In this document: in pieces, positions 1 to 13,900 of the stretch | Numbering within the stretch: the first letter of the stretch is position 1 | How the letters are laid out: each line of letters starts with the position of its first letter | Source: Liolophura sinensis | Taxonomy: Eukaryota > Mollusca > Polyplacophora > Chitonida > Chitonidae | Length of the DNA stretch: 64,000 bases | Direction of reading: 5' to 3' | Assembly (NCBI RefSeq): GCF_032854445.1 | Contig: NC_088301.1 | Span: 44,945,116 to 45,009,115, forward strand | Notes under the pieces: model-generated | What the model saw: only the letters and a program-made list of their open reading frames with translations | What the model was told of the DNA's origin: nothing | Databases searched by the model: none | Position numbers and translations under genes: made by a program

Positions 1-108
1 TATATTTTTAACCAATTTGTATAAATCCGATAAATACATGTACTTATTTTCATTTATTCTTTAAACTCAAGCTCAAATTACCTTACATTAAATGGTAACA
101 TGTATTTT

Positions 109-227
109 TCAGATTTATTTACTTATTTGATTGGTGTTTTACGCCTTACTCAAGAATATTTCACTTATACGAAGCCCCATGAGAAACCCACGACCATCAA
201 CAGGTTACTGGAAGACCTTTCCATGTA
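109..227 (-). mobile_element. SINE fragment (same family as 15879-16145)
   Basis: Begins with the reversed tail ttatttgattggtgttttac and continues to the central block (aacccacgaccatcaacaggtt). A segment of the middle is deleted and the tRNA head is missing. Confidence 0.8.
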
Positions 228-535
228 ATTTTAAAATAGGCTTTTAAGTATATTGTGTTAAAACACAATACAAAATGACGCACTCATGTTTTAGACCTTC
301 TGCCTTTACTTCACGACATGAACACATATACAACTCATAAAACAAGCCATCCCGCACATGGCCTTCCCTCAACCAGCTCCACCCAACAACTACCCATCTG
401 TCAGCTGCCTCTACGTACACCAATGGCCAAACACGTCCCAGCCTTAGTTCCGTATTCCTAACATGTTAACAGGTAGAAAATCATAGACTTATGTTTATGT
501 ATTTAATATACATGTGTATATAGATGCACATTTAC

Positions 536-1959
536 CTGACATGATAATCCAAAACCTTCCGACTCTGATTAAGAAATTCCTCCAAACTGCCCAAGTGTTC
601 CCTTTGGTCAGACAAATGGCGGAGATGATATCCTAGAGCCTGTTTGGTAATTACTTAAAATTTATATTATGTTTGAATAGGTCACTCAAAATGGTTTTTT
701 TTTTAAATGCCACACCCATCATGTATTAAAACTGCTGGGGTGAGATGAGCCTAGCTTCATACTCCCATTCCCAATATTGACTGCCTTTACTGAGCTACAT
801 GTAACACTGTCAAATAAGATAATTTAAAGTTACATAGAAAATGTACTCCTGGTTAACGAATATGTATCACCTTTCTCTTGGCATGGTAATAACAGGTCTC
901 AGACAAATATTACGATTGGCTAATATTCTAACTTTCAGCTTTAAATTACAACTAAATCATTCATACATGTACAATGTACATGGCTATTACATATGTATCA
1001 TTAATAAATCCATCTATATTTATAGCAGACTCACAGTGAGTTTCTTCTGTCTTGAAGAGAAGTCAAAGGTAACACCTGTTATTAGTTCTGGCAATTAACT
1101 ATGGGTGGTAAGACCTCATGGTGAAGTACCAGTAATGCTTTGATAATCAGTTATTGGAGAGATGCATATAAACTGACTATATGGTCAGTCACCCTTGACA
1201 TTCATTTTCTTTACCTTCAAAGAAAGACAGCTATATGCTACTATCATCATCATTATAAGAAGAGCAAGTTTAGGCAAAGAAAGTGTAAAACTAACACACC
1301 TGAGCATAATTTTGTTGGTAGATTTGTACTTCAGCGGCAGACGCCCAGTCTTCGCAATCCAGGCAGTCTCTACACAATTTCTGCAGGTTACACCGTTCTC
1401 CTAAAGACTACAAGAACAGAAACACTGTGTGTGTTGTGGAGGACCCAGGTTGTCTACTAGTCTTATTAAGACCCAGGGGCCAATTCCACAATACTGCTTG
1501 AGACATCAATAGTTTGAAATCTCATTTAAATACCTCTTTGTGGACTTCAAGATATTTGAAGTTGAATGAGTCTATCAGGTATTAATAGATGACTAAAAGC
1601 TGTCATAATTCAAACTTTTTAGGACACACTACATCTATTACACTAAACTTTTCAACACTGACAAATCAAAAACTGCTTTGTGGAAGAGGCCAGCCATCAC
1701 TCTAAAACACTATCAAGGGAGTGTGAGTACATTTATTTCCATATTCCAATATACACATATTCAGTCTTAATGTTTCTTACTTATTTTGGAATGCAATATG
1801 GAAAACTTCGTTCTAGTTCTAATACTGAAGGTAAAACAAAGAACTGCTGACCTCCAACACTATCGCCAGTACTTTGGGGCTGTAGGGTGGGTCAGTCATC
1901 TTGTCCAGCTGGGGCAGAGTGACTTGTGGGTCACGCTCATCATAGCTCTCAACTGACCA
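536..1959 (-). other. C-terminal helical exons 26-28 of the RCC1 gene
   Basis: Exon 26 (1852-1959), exon 27 (1300-1407) and exon 28 (536-639) keep frame and read as helical, partly Cys-rich protein: KLCRDCLDCEDWASAAEVQ, then ALGYHLRHLSDQREHLGSLE. For exon 27 the acceptor at 1408-1409 keeps phase. A nearer AG at 1401-1402 would break it. The reading frame is still open at the exon 28 donor, so at least one more exon lies to the left of the window. A stretch of aspartate, glutamate and serine (VESSDSESG) in exon 25 separates this tail from the propeller. Confidence 0.75.
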
Positions 1960-4900
1960 CTGAAATAAAGAATGTGCCCATAATTTGATCCTTTTGGCTA
2001 CCGTAATTACTCTGAATTCTAAATCTTAAAAATATTGTGAAAATCTATTGATTATAGCCTTATACTGGCTATTTCCCATATATATTAAACTTCTTGCAGT
2101 ATAACATACTGTCTTCAATCTTCAACCTTTTTGACCTCTAAAGTACTTTTCTTAGTGAAATTTATGCATACAATTAATATGAAAATAACACTAAAATGAT
2201 TCATTTGTCTCACTAAAGACGCAATATTTAAAAAACTAATCAAATTATTTCTCTACCCCCTTAATTCTGTCAGAATGTTTAAAAATATTGGTTGCAGAGG
2301 TGGCTGAAAAAGTTGAAGAATTATTCTGGCTATTTCTATATATACATGTGTTCATTAAATTTCTTGCAATATAGCATAATTCTCCTTTGGAAAAGATAAT
2401 CCAGCAAATGTTCATCATAAAACCTTTTTCTAAAAAAAAAAAAAAAAAAAAATTTGCTTACCAAAAGTCCTGACTCAGAATCTGAACTTTCCACTGAAAT
2501 AGATCGCACTGCACGCTGCCATGATGTTGCTATGGGTACAGATGGGACACCTTTGAGAGTTGTTGGCTGCACAATGTCATACATCATGGTGGAAGGATTT
2601 TTCTTCATGGATTGTCGGCTCGGGTGAGGTCTGTTTTGTCCTTCAGACCGGCCTATACCCAACTGAAACGGAAGAACATGGATAAGTGTCACATAACTAA
2701 AAACTAGACACAAAAGTTGGGTTGAGTTAAGTTCTGGCATACGCCAAGCGTTCAATATCCACATGAAACTGGTAATAATCTCACATATTTTGTGCCTAGC
2801 CAGACATGGAAAACCTTCATCTAAACCAGAGTATTTGTCTATGTCTGTTACTTAAAATTAGGAAAGCAGTTCAAAAATTACACACGTCCAAACAAAGATG
2901 TAAGCAACAGTCAAATCAGAACAGGTAACAGGGTACATGGAGTAGTAATACTGCAATATGATTGCAAGGTATGCTATCATATAGTAATCTTCATATTTAT
3001 ACACCATTTAACTCCTTCCTCGAAAAATTAACCCAGTTTTGTACACTAAAACTTACCTGACCTGCTTCATTTTTGCCCCAGACCCAAATAAGGAAATCTG
3101 TATCCATGGCAATGTTGAACTCTCCACCACAGGTGAGGTGACTAATACTCCTGTCATTGATGCTTGTTAACATCACTGGGTATTGCTGCCAGAGAAAAGC
3201 ACAGCAATACTGCAATTAATCAAACAACAAATAAAACAAAACTTTTGCATATTTTGTAAATGCTATGACTGGAAAAGAAGGTATAACAATAAAAATACAT
3301 TTTTCCAGCATCCTAACAAACCTGAAAATACATCTTACGAAGTCTCAGAATCAGGCAAAACATTCAACTTAGTTACCACCCAAATTTTAAGAGGTTCGCC
3401 ATTTGTTCCGCTTAATGTTCCTTCCAGACTTTACCGACTCTTGTCTTGTTCCAGTTCCGAGCTGTCCATCTATGTTCCTGCCCCACATGTATACCTCTCC
3501 ATCACTAGTCAATAAGGCACTGTGTAAACTCCCACAAGACAGCTGAAATAGGAAAAATGGGATGTATGACACAAAATATTGCAGACAAAAATATGTATCT
3601 GTCACTATTCACTGCAAAATGAACATCTTTTGATGACTGTTTACCAGCTGAAATCCTTCAATGATTCTGTCAAATTTTGAGTTTGACCACATTTATCTCA
3701 ATAAAGACATTCTTTTGATTTTTTTTTCTTCAAATTTTATACCATAAATTAAACAATACAAAAACAGTTGCAATTATAATTAACCTTTTTCTTCAACAGA
3801 TGGAAATTAATAAATAGTACATACATGTAGATAAGAACCTAAAACATACTTTTCAAGGGCATTCCAAACCACATAAATACTACAAATGTCATAAAGACAT
3901 AAAAGAACAAACATGTATGCTTCTACACAACTGAAGTTATTTTCCCATTTGTTATGTTCAGACTTTTATTCATGAGCACAAGCACCTTACATAGATTCCT
4001 CACAAAGTGAAAATATGCCTCAATCCTTAAATAGCCTTCCAAATACCTGTGTTATCTTGGAGTGGACATATGAGGTGTCGACAAGGTATGGCAGCATGAA
4101 CTTCTCCACTACACCTTTCTGATGATGACCAACAGCGCCTTGCCTGTGACGCTTGATCATGTGGGCTGTTTGTCGCAACGCCATTGGATGACAGCCCCAT
4201 GTAAACAGCTTGTTATTAGCCAAAAGAGCAAGCTGCAAGTTTAAAACTTTCCTATAAGAACATGTGATCAAAACTCCTACTATCTGCCATGAATATGAAA
4301 ATTTGGAATATTTATTTATTCATTTATTTGATTGTAGCAAGTTTTAGGATTGGAGAAATCTGGAGTGGGTTAAACTAAAGATAAGTAAGTTACTGACACA
4401 CTTTTCCACATATGACAAAGAGATGCACTCCACATTGGTGGATTATAAGAAACCAAATACAGCTCAAGTGTCGCTAACCAATAATTGCCACCGAGTCCCC
4501 CCCCCCCCCCCCCCCCCCCCACCTCCCACAAACAGTGATAGTTAAGGAACAAATTCACTCTTAAATCCAGGTCTGGATTCAACTCCCTTACAATTTATGT
4601 GTCATAGAAACTAATAGGCAAGTATCTTAATCACTTTTCTAAGACACTCTTCCCATTTGAAATATTAACATGATAGCATTCAAATTAAAATCAGTATTCA
4701 AATTAAAACCTCCACAGCTAAACAAAAATCATTTGAATATGTGTTTATAACATGTATAGAATATAAATACCTCTTTCTTCACAAACACACACTTTCAACC
4801 CTACAGACATAGACTGGTTTGATTAAACAAGAATTCTGATTTAAAAACACTCATTACAAGGAAAGCACAGCTGTATTAGAGTCGCACCGTGTGGAAGTAT

Positions 4901-7900
4901 TTTGTGGCAATAAGGGTGACTTTTCCTGGAATATCCCGCACACGTTTTGGGATGGAATCTTTATTCGCACTGCCAATACCAAGCTGTCCAAACAAGCCAC
5001 ATCCAAATGTCCAGACCTCTCCCTGAAAAAAAATGTCAATAAAATCTGTGTGAGCCATGCTCTCACATATCTGTGGAGTATTTGAGAAATATGTTAAAGA
5101 AGAAGTTTCAATGACAGTTTACTCTTTTTTTCATTCTCTCCTTTCTTTAGAACCCAGTCTTCAAGACACAAAAGCTGTGGTATCAAAATACAAAGATTTA
5201 AAACAAAATGAAGTTTTCGCTTCCAACCTATACCCTGACCACACTAAAACTGAGAGATGTCCAGGGATTACCAAAAATCTTGATACAAAATGAGAAAAGT
5301 ATGCAGCCAAACAACAAATCCAGGCTTCAGACAAGCCATCTCAAATAATTTCCTGAAATAAATATACCTCAGCTGTGAGTATGACTGTGTGGCAGTAACC
5401 AGCTGAAATTCGAGTCACCATCTTCGAGGACAAGGCAAAGATTTTTGTGGGCACAAGACAGTCCTCTGCTGTGCCATGGCCCAGCTGACCGTGCACACCC
5501 CATCCCCAGCTGTATACTCTACCAAAGACATATTACAAGACATGTGTAAACAAATGAAAAATTTGTGCGGCATTTTCCAAAATATCTATATGTATTTTTG
5601 TGACAAGACATTACCTCACATAAAATATGCAATTGTTTTAAACTAAAGGCCATTTTCAGTGGGCCTTGTCAAAATTTTCTCTCTTTCTTCAAAAAGTTAT
5701 AAGGGAGATGATCAGTTTTAAAGAGAAAATAGATTCCCAGATGTTGAACAACGTACCATAACAATACAGAGTTTCAAGTCTGTTGTGAAAGTTAAAAACA
5801 ATGCAACTGTAGCATGTTATTTGTGGTAAATGTCAGGCAATTAAGCCCTTGTTGACATTAATTTACTTAGGACTTAACTCACCATGTTTCAGAGGCACAA
5901 ATAAAACATACCTCTTTTCTTTACCAATTTCTCAAGTCTACAAATGTTCAGCTAATAAGTTTTTTCCATCCTTTGTCTACTCTATATTCCTTTTTGTGAA
6001 TCACACACCCATGTTAAAGTGAATAGTTGCCCAACATTTTTGACAGGTCACATAGTACAGTAGGACTTTTGTTTTACCTTTTAATAGCAATAAAAGAGTT
6101 AATCTCTTAGGCAACAAAGACTGGTTCACATTGCAATCTGCTGCTCAGGGTAGACAAGGTTAAAAACTAATGTGGCTCCAAATTTGAATGCTAGAAAAGA
6201 AAAACTTTGAAGGAAAATAGCTAACTGAAGCTCTCAGCATGCCCATCAGGAGGTCTGTTCGATACATTTCTAGGTCTAGGCAAACCAAGAGTCAGGTCCA
6301 ATTTAGCAGGGGTTAGCCAAGCATGCCAGGATACTAGAGCTACAACAGCATGGGACCCTGATAAGCCAGAAAAACTGAACCAGATGTGAGTTAAGAACAA
6401 AGCTGTCTGGCATTGGTCTCATAATACCTTCTTCTGGATTTAGCAAGTCACAACTAATTTCCCTGTAAAGCTGACAAAGGGGGAAACATCTAAAAAAAAT
6501 TTTCAGCAGAGCCAGGCACGTTGATCAGCATTTTGGGAATGATTATGGCCAACGTTATAACATAGACAATTCACAGAACATCACCGCAAACCAGACACGC
6601 TATCATATAAGGGAAAGACGTTAATATTGCAATACTAACCATGAATGATCTAGATCAGTCTAGGGTTGTAGTCAGTAAAGGTGAATCATCTAAATTAAAC
6701 AATGATCCTCGGTTACAGAGAAGCTGGACATTTATACCAGGGACACAGTAGATATTACCAGTCATTTTGATGGCACTACTTTCCACGAATACTCCGTGCA
6801 TTCTCCGCCAGGGCTGTAGCTATGTTGGATCAGAGATTTAAACATTAAAAGAGACTATACAGGACAATAAACCATTTACCATATGGTTTGCAAATGTAAA
6901 AGCTAATGCTTGTGGTATTTATCAACAGTTGTGCCATTCGTTTTTGTCCACAGACTTATAGTTATAATGAAACTAGGAATAGTGTACTAGTATAATGGGG
7001 TACAGAGGTAAGCAACTTCACACAAATAGGTTTAAGGGTGGTGTCGATGCTCTAGGTAGAAGCAGAACAAATTACAATAATAGAGAATTTTCAAACAATT
7101 TTAATGACACCGCAGTACCCAATTATAGTGTAAATCAAGCAAGATCATCCTCTGAGTAGATGCCCAAACACAGGTAAACCTGACAAAAGTCAACTACACT
7201 GGAAATGCCTGATTTATGTTCTCATCCAATGCCAGTAATCCACAAGCCACAAAATTCAGATGAGCAAGCAAGCACAGAGTATTTCAGGCACCACTCAAAT
7301 GTATCTACTGTCATTTACACAGATAACTAAGAGCAGGGTCTACAGCAGCTGATTCGGATCATAGTTTTGTGAAGTACTTGATTTTTGGATTGAGGTTTGG
7401 TTTTCATACAGGTGTAAAAAATATTCCCCATGAGAAGTATGATTGTAGAAACCTGCTATCAACTAAAGCAGAACCAGAGGTCACAAGCGAGTGAGTTCTT
7501 GGGTTTAACGTTGTACTTAACAATTTTTCAGTCATATGACGACAAAGGAATCCTTTGAGTGTATGTAATGTGCCTCCTTGTTGCAGGACGGATTTCCACC
7601 GCTCTTTTATCTAGTGCTGCTTCACTTATTGATTGACTGTGGTGATGACTGTCTGTGACTTGAATACTCTGACATATGGTAGAAAGTGGTAGCTGTTAGG
7701 TATCACTGTCTAATTATCTAATCTGCAAGTCTGACTGTGAAAGCAAAGCCTGCTTTCAATTTGCTCATGGACATGTCAAGTGCACCTCTAACACAGAAGA
7801 GTTCCAAAATATAATCATAAGATGAACAATGATTTATTATTTATTTATTTTTTTGATTGGTGTTTTACGTAGTACTCACTTATACGATGGCGGCCAGCAT

Positions 7901-10900
7901 TATGGTGGGTGGAAAACCAGGCAGAGCCCAGGGGGAAACCCACGACCATCCGCAGGTCAAACCCGTGCTTCACATCACTAGAAGGGAGTTACTCAGTCTA
8001 TTAGGCCATCTTAATTTTGCCAGCAAAGTTATTATTCCAGAAAGAGCATATGTCATATCTCTTAGCAGTAGCTACCAGTGTGAAAGAGTTGCATCACAAG
8101 GTCAGGCTGAGTGCAGATGCACACAGATATCTTAAATGTGGTAGAGTTTCTTGCAGAGATGGAATGGAAAGCACCTATTTTTTCACTGACACCCGCGCCA
8201 TCATAAGCGCTCAGATCGTACATAGCTCGTGAATCAGATGTAGGATATGCAGGGTGGTAAAGAGGTGAATGGTTCACTTCTACATGGCATGGGTACATTT
8301 CAAGTATCAAAGATAACAAGGGTTAGCCTCATACGCTGTAATATATTCTTTGGTCACAGCAGCTTTTCTATGGGGTAGTAATTAGTGAGGAAATGTATAG
8401 TCATATACTGTGACATGTAACAACAGTACAGATCATTCAGAACGGTAGGTCAAAGTGCACGGCCATCATCCAGTCAACGCGATGAGGGTGAGGGTGTGTT
8501 GTCAAGCTGTACATAATTTTATAACTTGTGCAGAACTGTTGTCCAACACAAAGAGTACGCTCATTTCTCTGTCTGCTTTGCAGAATTTGGTGATAAACTT
8601 CACAGCACAAGCAATTCCATGCCCATATCACACTGAATTATGGCGAGAAACCATGAGTGATAACACCCACTTAGTTTATAAACAGGACTTTCTGCATTAT
8701 TAAGATTTTTAGCCATGCACTGTTTTCAATAGTGACACTTTGCCTAGATTAAATTAGGACACACTGATTTATTTCGCAGCTCAGCTTCAAATTCTGTGGC
8801 TTGAAGTACACAACCAGCCGATTATATTTGTCAAGTACATGCATTAGATTTGCTCATCAGCTACAACAGCTACAACCTTTGTTTCGCTTACATTGAATAC
8901 TCGATCAGATTGTAGGTAGGGAACACCCAAGACAATCCTTATTTCCAACAAAACAGGGCAATGCTCACACCAGAGAAGTTTTAGTCACGCATTCTAGCTA
9001 GGTTAGGGTTAACGAAACTCCAGTAAGTTTTTGTATTGGGGGTGCAACAGGTTGCATAGGGGTGTCAGATCACATGATTAATCACATAGTCAGACGGACA
9101 CACACTCCGTATTAAATTAAAAAAAACACATCAGAGCGAAAGTGGAGTATAGGGTTACTTTATAATTTAGCCTTATGTCTGAAAGATGTTCTCAGGTTTA
9201 GTAGTATAGCCTGTGTAACCTTTTATGTCTATTACATTATTGGGGAATTTCGTTACTCTTATTATTTGGTATCATTTTATGCCTGTTGCATTCAGGCATA
9301 TAATTTCATTTCCCCCTTATGGTGTTTCATGTCAATCATTACCTGTTGTGTGTGATATACCATGCAATCAGTCATGACCATCGCACCTACTAACATGGAC
9401 CAAAGCTCACCACATGTCATTATGTAATGCTCACCTACTAACTAACTGTCTGAACCACAAGTCATTATGACCGTAAACTGTAATGTTTCCTTGTAATGTC
9501 CCCAGGGGCCCAAGGGATTTATCTGATTGGTCTTTTATGTTGTACTCAATAATATATCACTTATACGATGACGGCCAGCATTATGGTGGGAGGAAACCGG
9601 GCAGAGCCCAGGGGAAACCCACGACCATCCGCAGGTTGATGACAGACCTTCCCATGTATGGCCGGAGAGGAAGCCAGCATGAGCTGGACTTGAACTCACA
9701 GCGACCGCATTGGTGAGAGACTCCTGACCGTAAACCATAATGCTCACTTGTACTTTCCCCAGGGGCCCAAGGGAACATAGTCCACTACAAAAGTAGGTCA
9801 ATATGACCGTAAACCGTAATGTTCACTTGTACTGTCCTCATTGGCCCAAAGGAACATAGTCCACTACAAGTACATGTCAATATGACCGTAAACCGTAATG
9901 TTCACTTGTACTGTACCCAGGGGTCCGTGGAACGCAGTCCACTACAAGTACATGTCAAAGTGACCGTGAACTGTAATGTTCACATGTACTGTCCCCTGGG
10001 GACCGTGAACTGCAGACCACTACAAGTACATGTCAATATGACAGTTAACTGTAATGTTCACTTGTACTGTCCCCAAAGGAACATACTCCACTGCATATCA
10101 TACTTACAAAGAAGGATCACTGTCCCTAGACTGTACAAGGCCCGCATTCTTTGCATAGCATTATCAGTCTTATAGTTATCATAAAGCCTTAATGTCAATC
10201 CTAATTTTGGTCTTGTGTTTTATATAAATTTAAATTTAATACTTTTTTTTTACTCACAATCCACTAGCTGTGAGGGCAAGTGAATGGTACTGTCCACAAT
10301 CCACGCTAACAACTTGTATGTCTGTCAACTTCTCCACCAACATCGGGCGACTGTAGGTCTGATTTGACGTTCCCACACCAACCTGCCCATACCTTGATGA
10401 GCCCCAACTATACACCTGATGAGAAGAAAGAGAGGTGACATGTTGTGTAAGAAAAAAGGATGTGCCACACAATATAATATTAAACTTTATTAGCTATTAT
10501 CTGATTTCAGTTCAGTTCATGCCTTTTTAGCTTCTAAATCTTTAATAACAATAGCAAATTGATAAATTAATTAAATATTTAAATTAAATAGTAATTAATT
10601 TTTTATCCTGAGGTCTTCAACACAAAACTGTGGACATTTTAATTCAACTGCAACATTTTGAAAATCACAGTGCAACATCAGTAATTGCATAATTTTTTTT
10701 TCTGAATAAAATACAATAAAGATGCATGTACCTGGGATTATGATAGATGTCTATCTTAACCCCAAATTCCTCAACATTTTCACATATAAAAGGGCAACTT
10801 TCAGTGTGGTTTATGCACCTTCCTGATTTGATTGTGGAGACAAAACTACGTTGGTTGGTTAGTGCAAATCCAGGGTTTCAAAAAAACTATGATTTTATTA

Positions 10901-13900
10901 GCCTACACAGATAATGCCTTCAGAATATGCTGGAATAAACATCTTGCAAACATTTGAAAGTGTAGAACAATTACAGAACTATGATAATTTTCCTGGATGC
11001 AAGTAATACCTAGAACATGATTTGAATGAGTCAGACAAGCTAACACGATTCATCTTCATATATTTATACTTTTGGCTTGTACTCCAACTTTCTCTGCCCT
11101 ATAAAATTACTCTGGACAATTAATCATTATATCTTATTTTCATGTGCTGCGGATGAGCAGAGTTACTCACCCCTTGCTGTGTTAAAACGACAGTGTGCTC
11201 CCCTCCACACGCCACTGACAACACCTTAATCTGGAGCATGTGCAAAGACTCCACTCGAGTTATTGGGCATGCAACATTCTCGGGAGAAAGATCTCCATGT
11301 CCTAGTCTAAATAATAAATGTATAAACAAGAAACATAAAATTTTATTGTAAAGAATAGTGTGCAAAGACACACAAGTAACATAAAAATTACTTTATTCAA
11401 ATTTAAAGCAATGAATTTTGATGGAGGCGTGGCAAGCACATGGCATTCATCAATGTCAAACATTCCATTCCCAGCTCATGAAAATGATTTCACGTTAAGG
11501 ACACAACGACGTTACAGTAAAAGTACATTGAAAACATTCTAACGGAAACAGTTTACAGCCCACAAAAGTAATTTTTTTATTTGGTTAGTGCTTGTAACAC
11601 TGCAGTTAAGAATATTTCACTTTATATGTACATATTTGGAGAACCAACTGATCAACTGACTAAACCACCAAACTTTGCCAGATACACCTGACAAAAATCC
11701 TGGTTTAAAGCCATTTCTTGATAAAAGTACAAACACACCTGCCAGATTGTGACCTTCCAAAGGTGTAAACATCTCCATTCCTCACAATGGCTGCATGATT
11801 CTGACCACAGCCTATGGGCCATGGTTGCAAGGCTAAAAGTCTCCTTTCTTCAGGCAGTGAGTCATCAGATTCCTAAAAAACAGCCAATCGACATAAGTCC
11901 AAATATGTGAATTTTCTAAAAGTCTTTCTACTTACTTTCTACACACCGTCACCCATCAACTTTTAGAACAGAAGTGGTGGACAAATCAAATATTTATAAA
12001 GCTTTCAATCTGGATTAATGACTAAATCTTCAAATCATGAAGTTGTACACTGTATCCTAATTCAGTCAGAATGAGAAGCATTGTTCAAAGGCATTCTTAA
12101 AAGGCCTCAAGGAGTACCTGTACCTTTGAAGTATCCAATAATGACTCATCCAATATGGTCGTCAGTGCTTTACCACCATCTGCTTTTTTGCGCTTTTCAT
12201 TCAGTATCAAGATCACAGTGAGAAAGAAGTGAATCAACCTAGAGATATCTGGTACATTGGAATCCTGTAAATAAAAATTTAATATAAAATTTAAAAATAT
12301 ATATATTGAACAAAGCACTGCATATGATAGAGTTATTCTTGCTTTGTTTCACTGTACAGGAGAGCCAAATTCTTGAAGTGACAGAATATTCCCCCTCCCC
12401 CCCCCCCCCAAAAAAAAATAAGGAAAGGCCATTGGAAACTAAACTGGATCAATACTACTTACAATAATACATAATCACCTAGCAGTGTCCATTAGCCATT
12501 AACTCTGACACGCATACCTGACTTAACATTGTGTAGAATTAAGTTACTTCAGACCTTAAGCCAGGGTATATGAAAGGCAGGAGGGATGAGTGTCCTAGCC
12601 ATAATAGCTGAGTGCACACGGCCCCTCCCCCTTGACAGCCAAAAACTTGCCATCACTGGAGATGGCTGTGTTCCAATTCATGACCAGTTTAGATCTAGTT
12701 TCAGCAATAGACTGAATATATGTGGAGCTCCTCCACCGGTAAAAAAAAATGGATATTTTCACATACATGTAAACCTTGCTTACAGATGCTGCATAAGTAT
12801 CACATTAAATTCATTTCTTAAAGGGAAAGAACATTTTTAAAGCACTCCTTAGCAGACAATCTATTAACTTAAGGCCTAAACAGCAAGAAATTGTTTTATC
12901 TATGTTCTTTTCATATATCTTTTTCATTTGTTTTATTTTCTTTGATTACCACTAAATCAATTAGACATAGCACCATGGATGTGAATGTTATATGTTCAGG
13001 AATTATGACTAATAGTATTAGGTATGAAAGGCATTTGAAACAAAACAAGGTCCTGTGTCACTCAAGTCAATCAATAAAGTTACTTGTAAAATTCATACCA
13101 TTAGACTCAAATGGTTTTTTTTTAAAATTACACAAAAATCATTTTCTTGAATAGTGTTGACTGGTCTGCTTGAGGAGAACTTTATATAATGATTCTCTTA
13201 TCCTACAAGATTGACTTGTGAGTATGAGGCCTCACGCTGTCGTTGTTGTTGCTTTGAGAATTGTGTTCGGCCCGTTCGCAAAAAAAAGATTGAATACACT
13301 CATTCTGTGCGTCTAGTCTCTCGTGGGTGGACTGACGCTTCCTCTCCAGCCGACCCAAACAAGGCATGCTGTTGGCAATGGTCTAACGTTCAAGTTTAAT
13401 TGTTGTGCAAAGTTGTTGATCTGAGCTTGTCGATCCACGGTTGCTCATTATTTATGCGCGGTTGGATGAATGTTAGAATCTCAGAAACCTCCTTTAGCAG
13501 TAGGAATTATGAGGCTAACAAGGGTTTCTGATTTTATGATTACTCTTCGATATTTGGAGGGAAAAAAGTCATTCTGCAATCAGAAGCTTTGTTCAGTGAA
13601 TACAATACAACAAGCCCATTAAAGTATTTGCAGTATTGTTTTGCAGAAAAGGACAGCAAATCGAATAAAGTGTATTTTAGAGGCAGAGCGCCGTGTACTG
13701 TGGCTGCATAGAAGCATGGTGGACCTCCAACTAGACATGGATCTGCGGCACGTTATAAACTGCTAACTAGGGATCTGTAGTTTTAACTGCAACAAAAAGA
13801 GAACAATATACCAGCCCATTTAAGCAGTAATGGAACACTGATCAAACATTTTAATACCTGAGACAAACTATCTCCAAATTCACCACTGTAAGATGCCAGA

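Larger units (their letters stand above)
5519..10257. other. Large intron 19 of the RCC1 gene
   Basis: At 4.7 kb this is the longest intron in the gene, and it splits the RCC1 propeller between blades 2 and 3. It holds a second-family SINE, two first-family SINEs and the 79-base array. I see no exon in it, and the flanking exons already join in phase (2 to 2). Confidence 0.7.
2462..11872 (-). other. Seven-bladed RCC1 propeller, exons 17-25
   Basis: Seven successive RCC1-type units can be read across the splice junctions. The blade starts are CGQNHAAIV, CGGEHTVVL, CGQYHSLAL, AGYCHTVIL, TKYFHTLAL, CGSLHSALL and CGGEFNIAM. Each is followed by a W/F-G-x(4)-G-x-L/V-G strand, for example VYTFGRSQSGRLGHG, VYSWGSSRYGQVGVG and VYMWGRNIDGQLGTG. 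Seven copies is the number needed to close an RCC1 propeller. Blade 5 (exon 22) is aberrant: after FTWGCHP it lacks G-Q-L-G and carries a His/Arg/Lys-rich insert. RCC1 folds act as Ran GEFs or as protein and lipid scaffolds; which applies here is unknown. Confidence 0.92.

Noticed and set aside
1401..1402. Nearest AG as the acceptor for exon 27
   Set aside because: It puts the exon in the wrong phase and leads to a stop in exon 28; the AG at 1408-1409 keeps the frame through both.
3433..3605. Exon 23 read through to its in-frame stop as a gene end
   Set aside because: A GTAAAG donor at 3433-3434 precedes the stop, and exon 24 continues the RCC1 ring in phase.
9726..10090. CRISPR-like regular repeats
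   Set aside because: Units are continuous 78-79 base tandem copies without unique spacers, in a eukaryotic intron.
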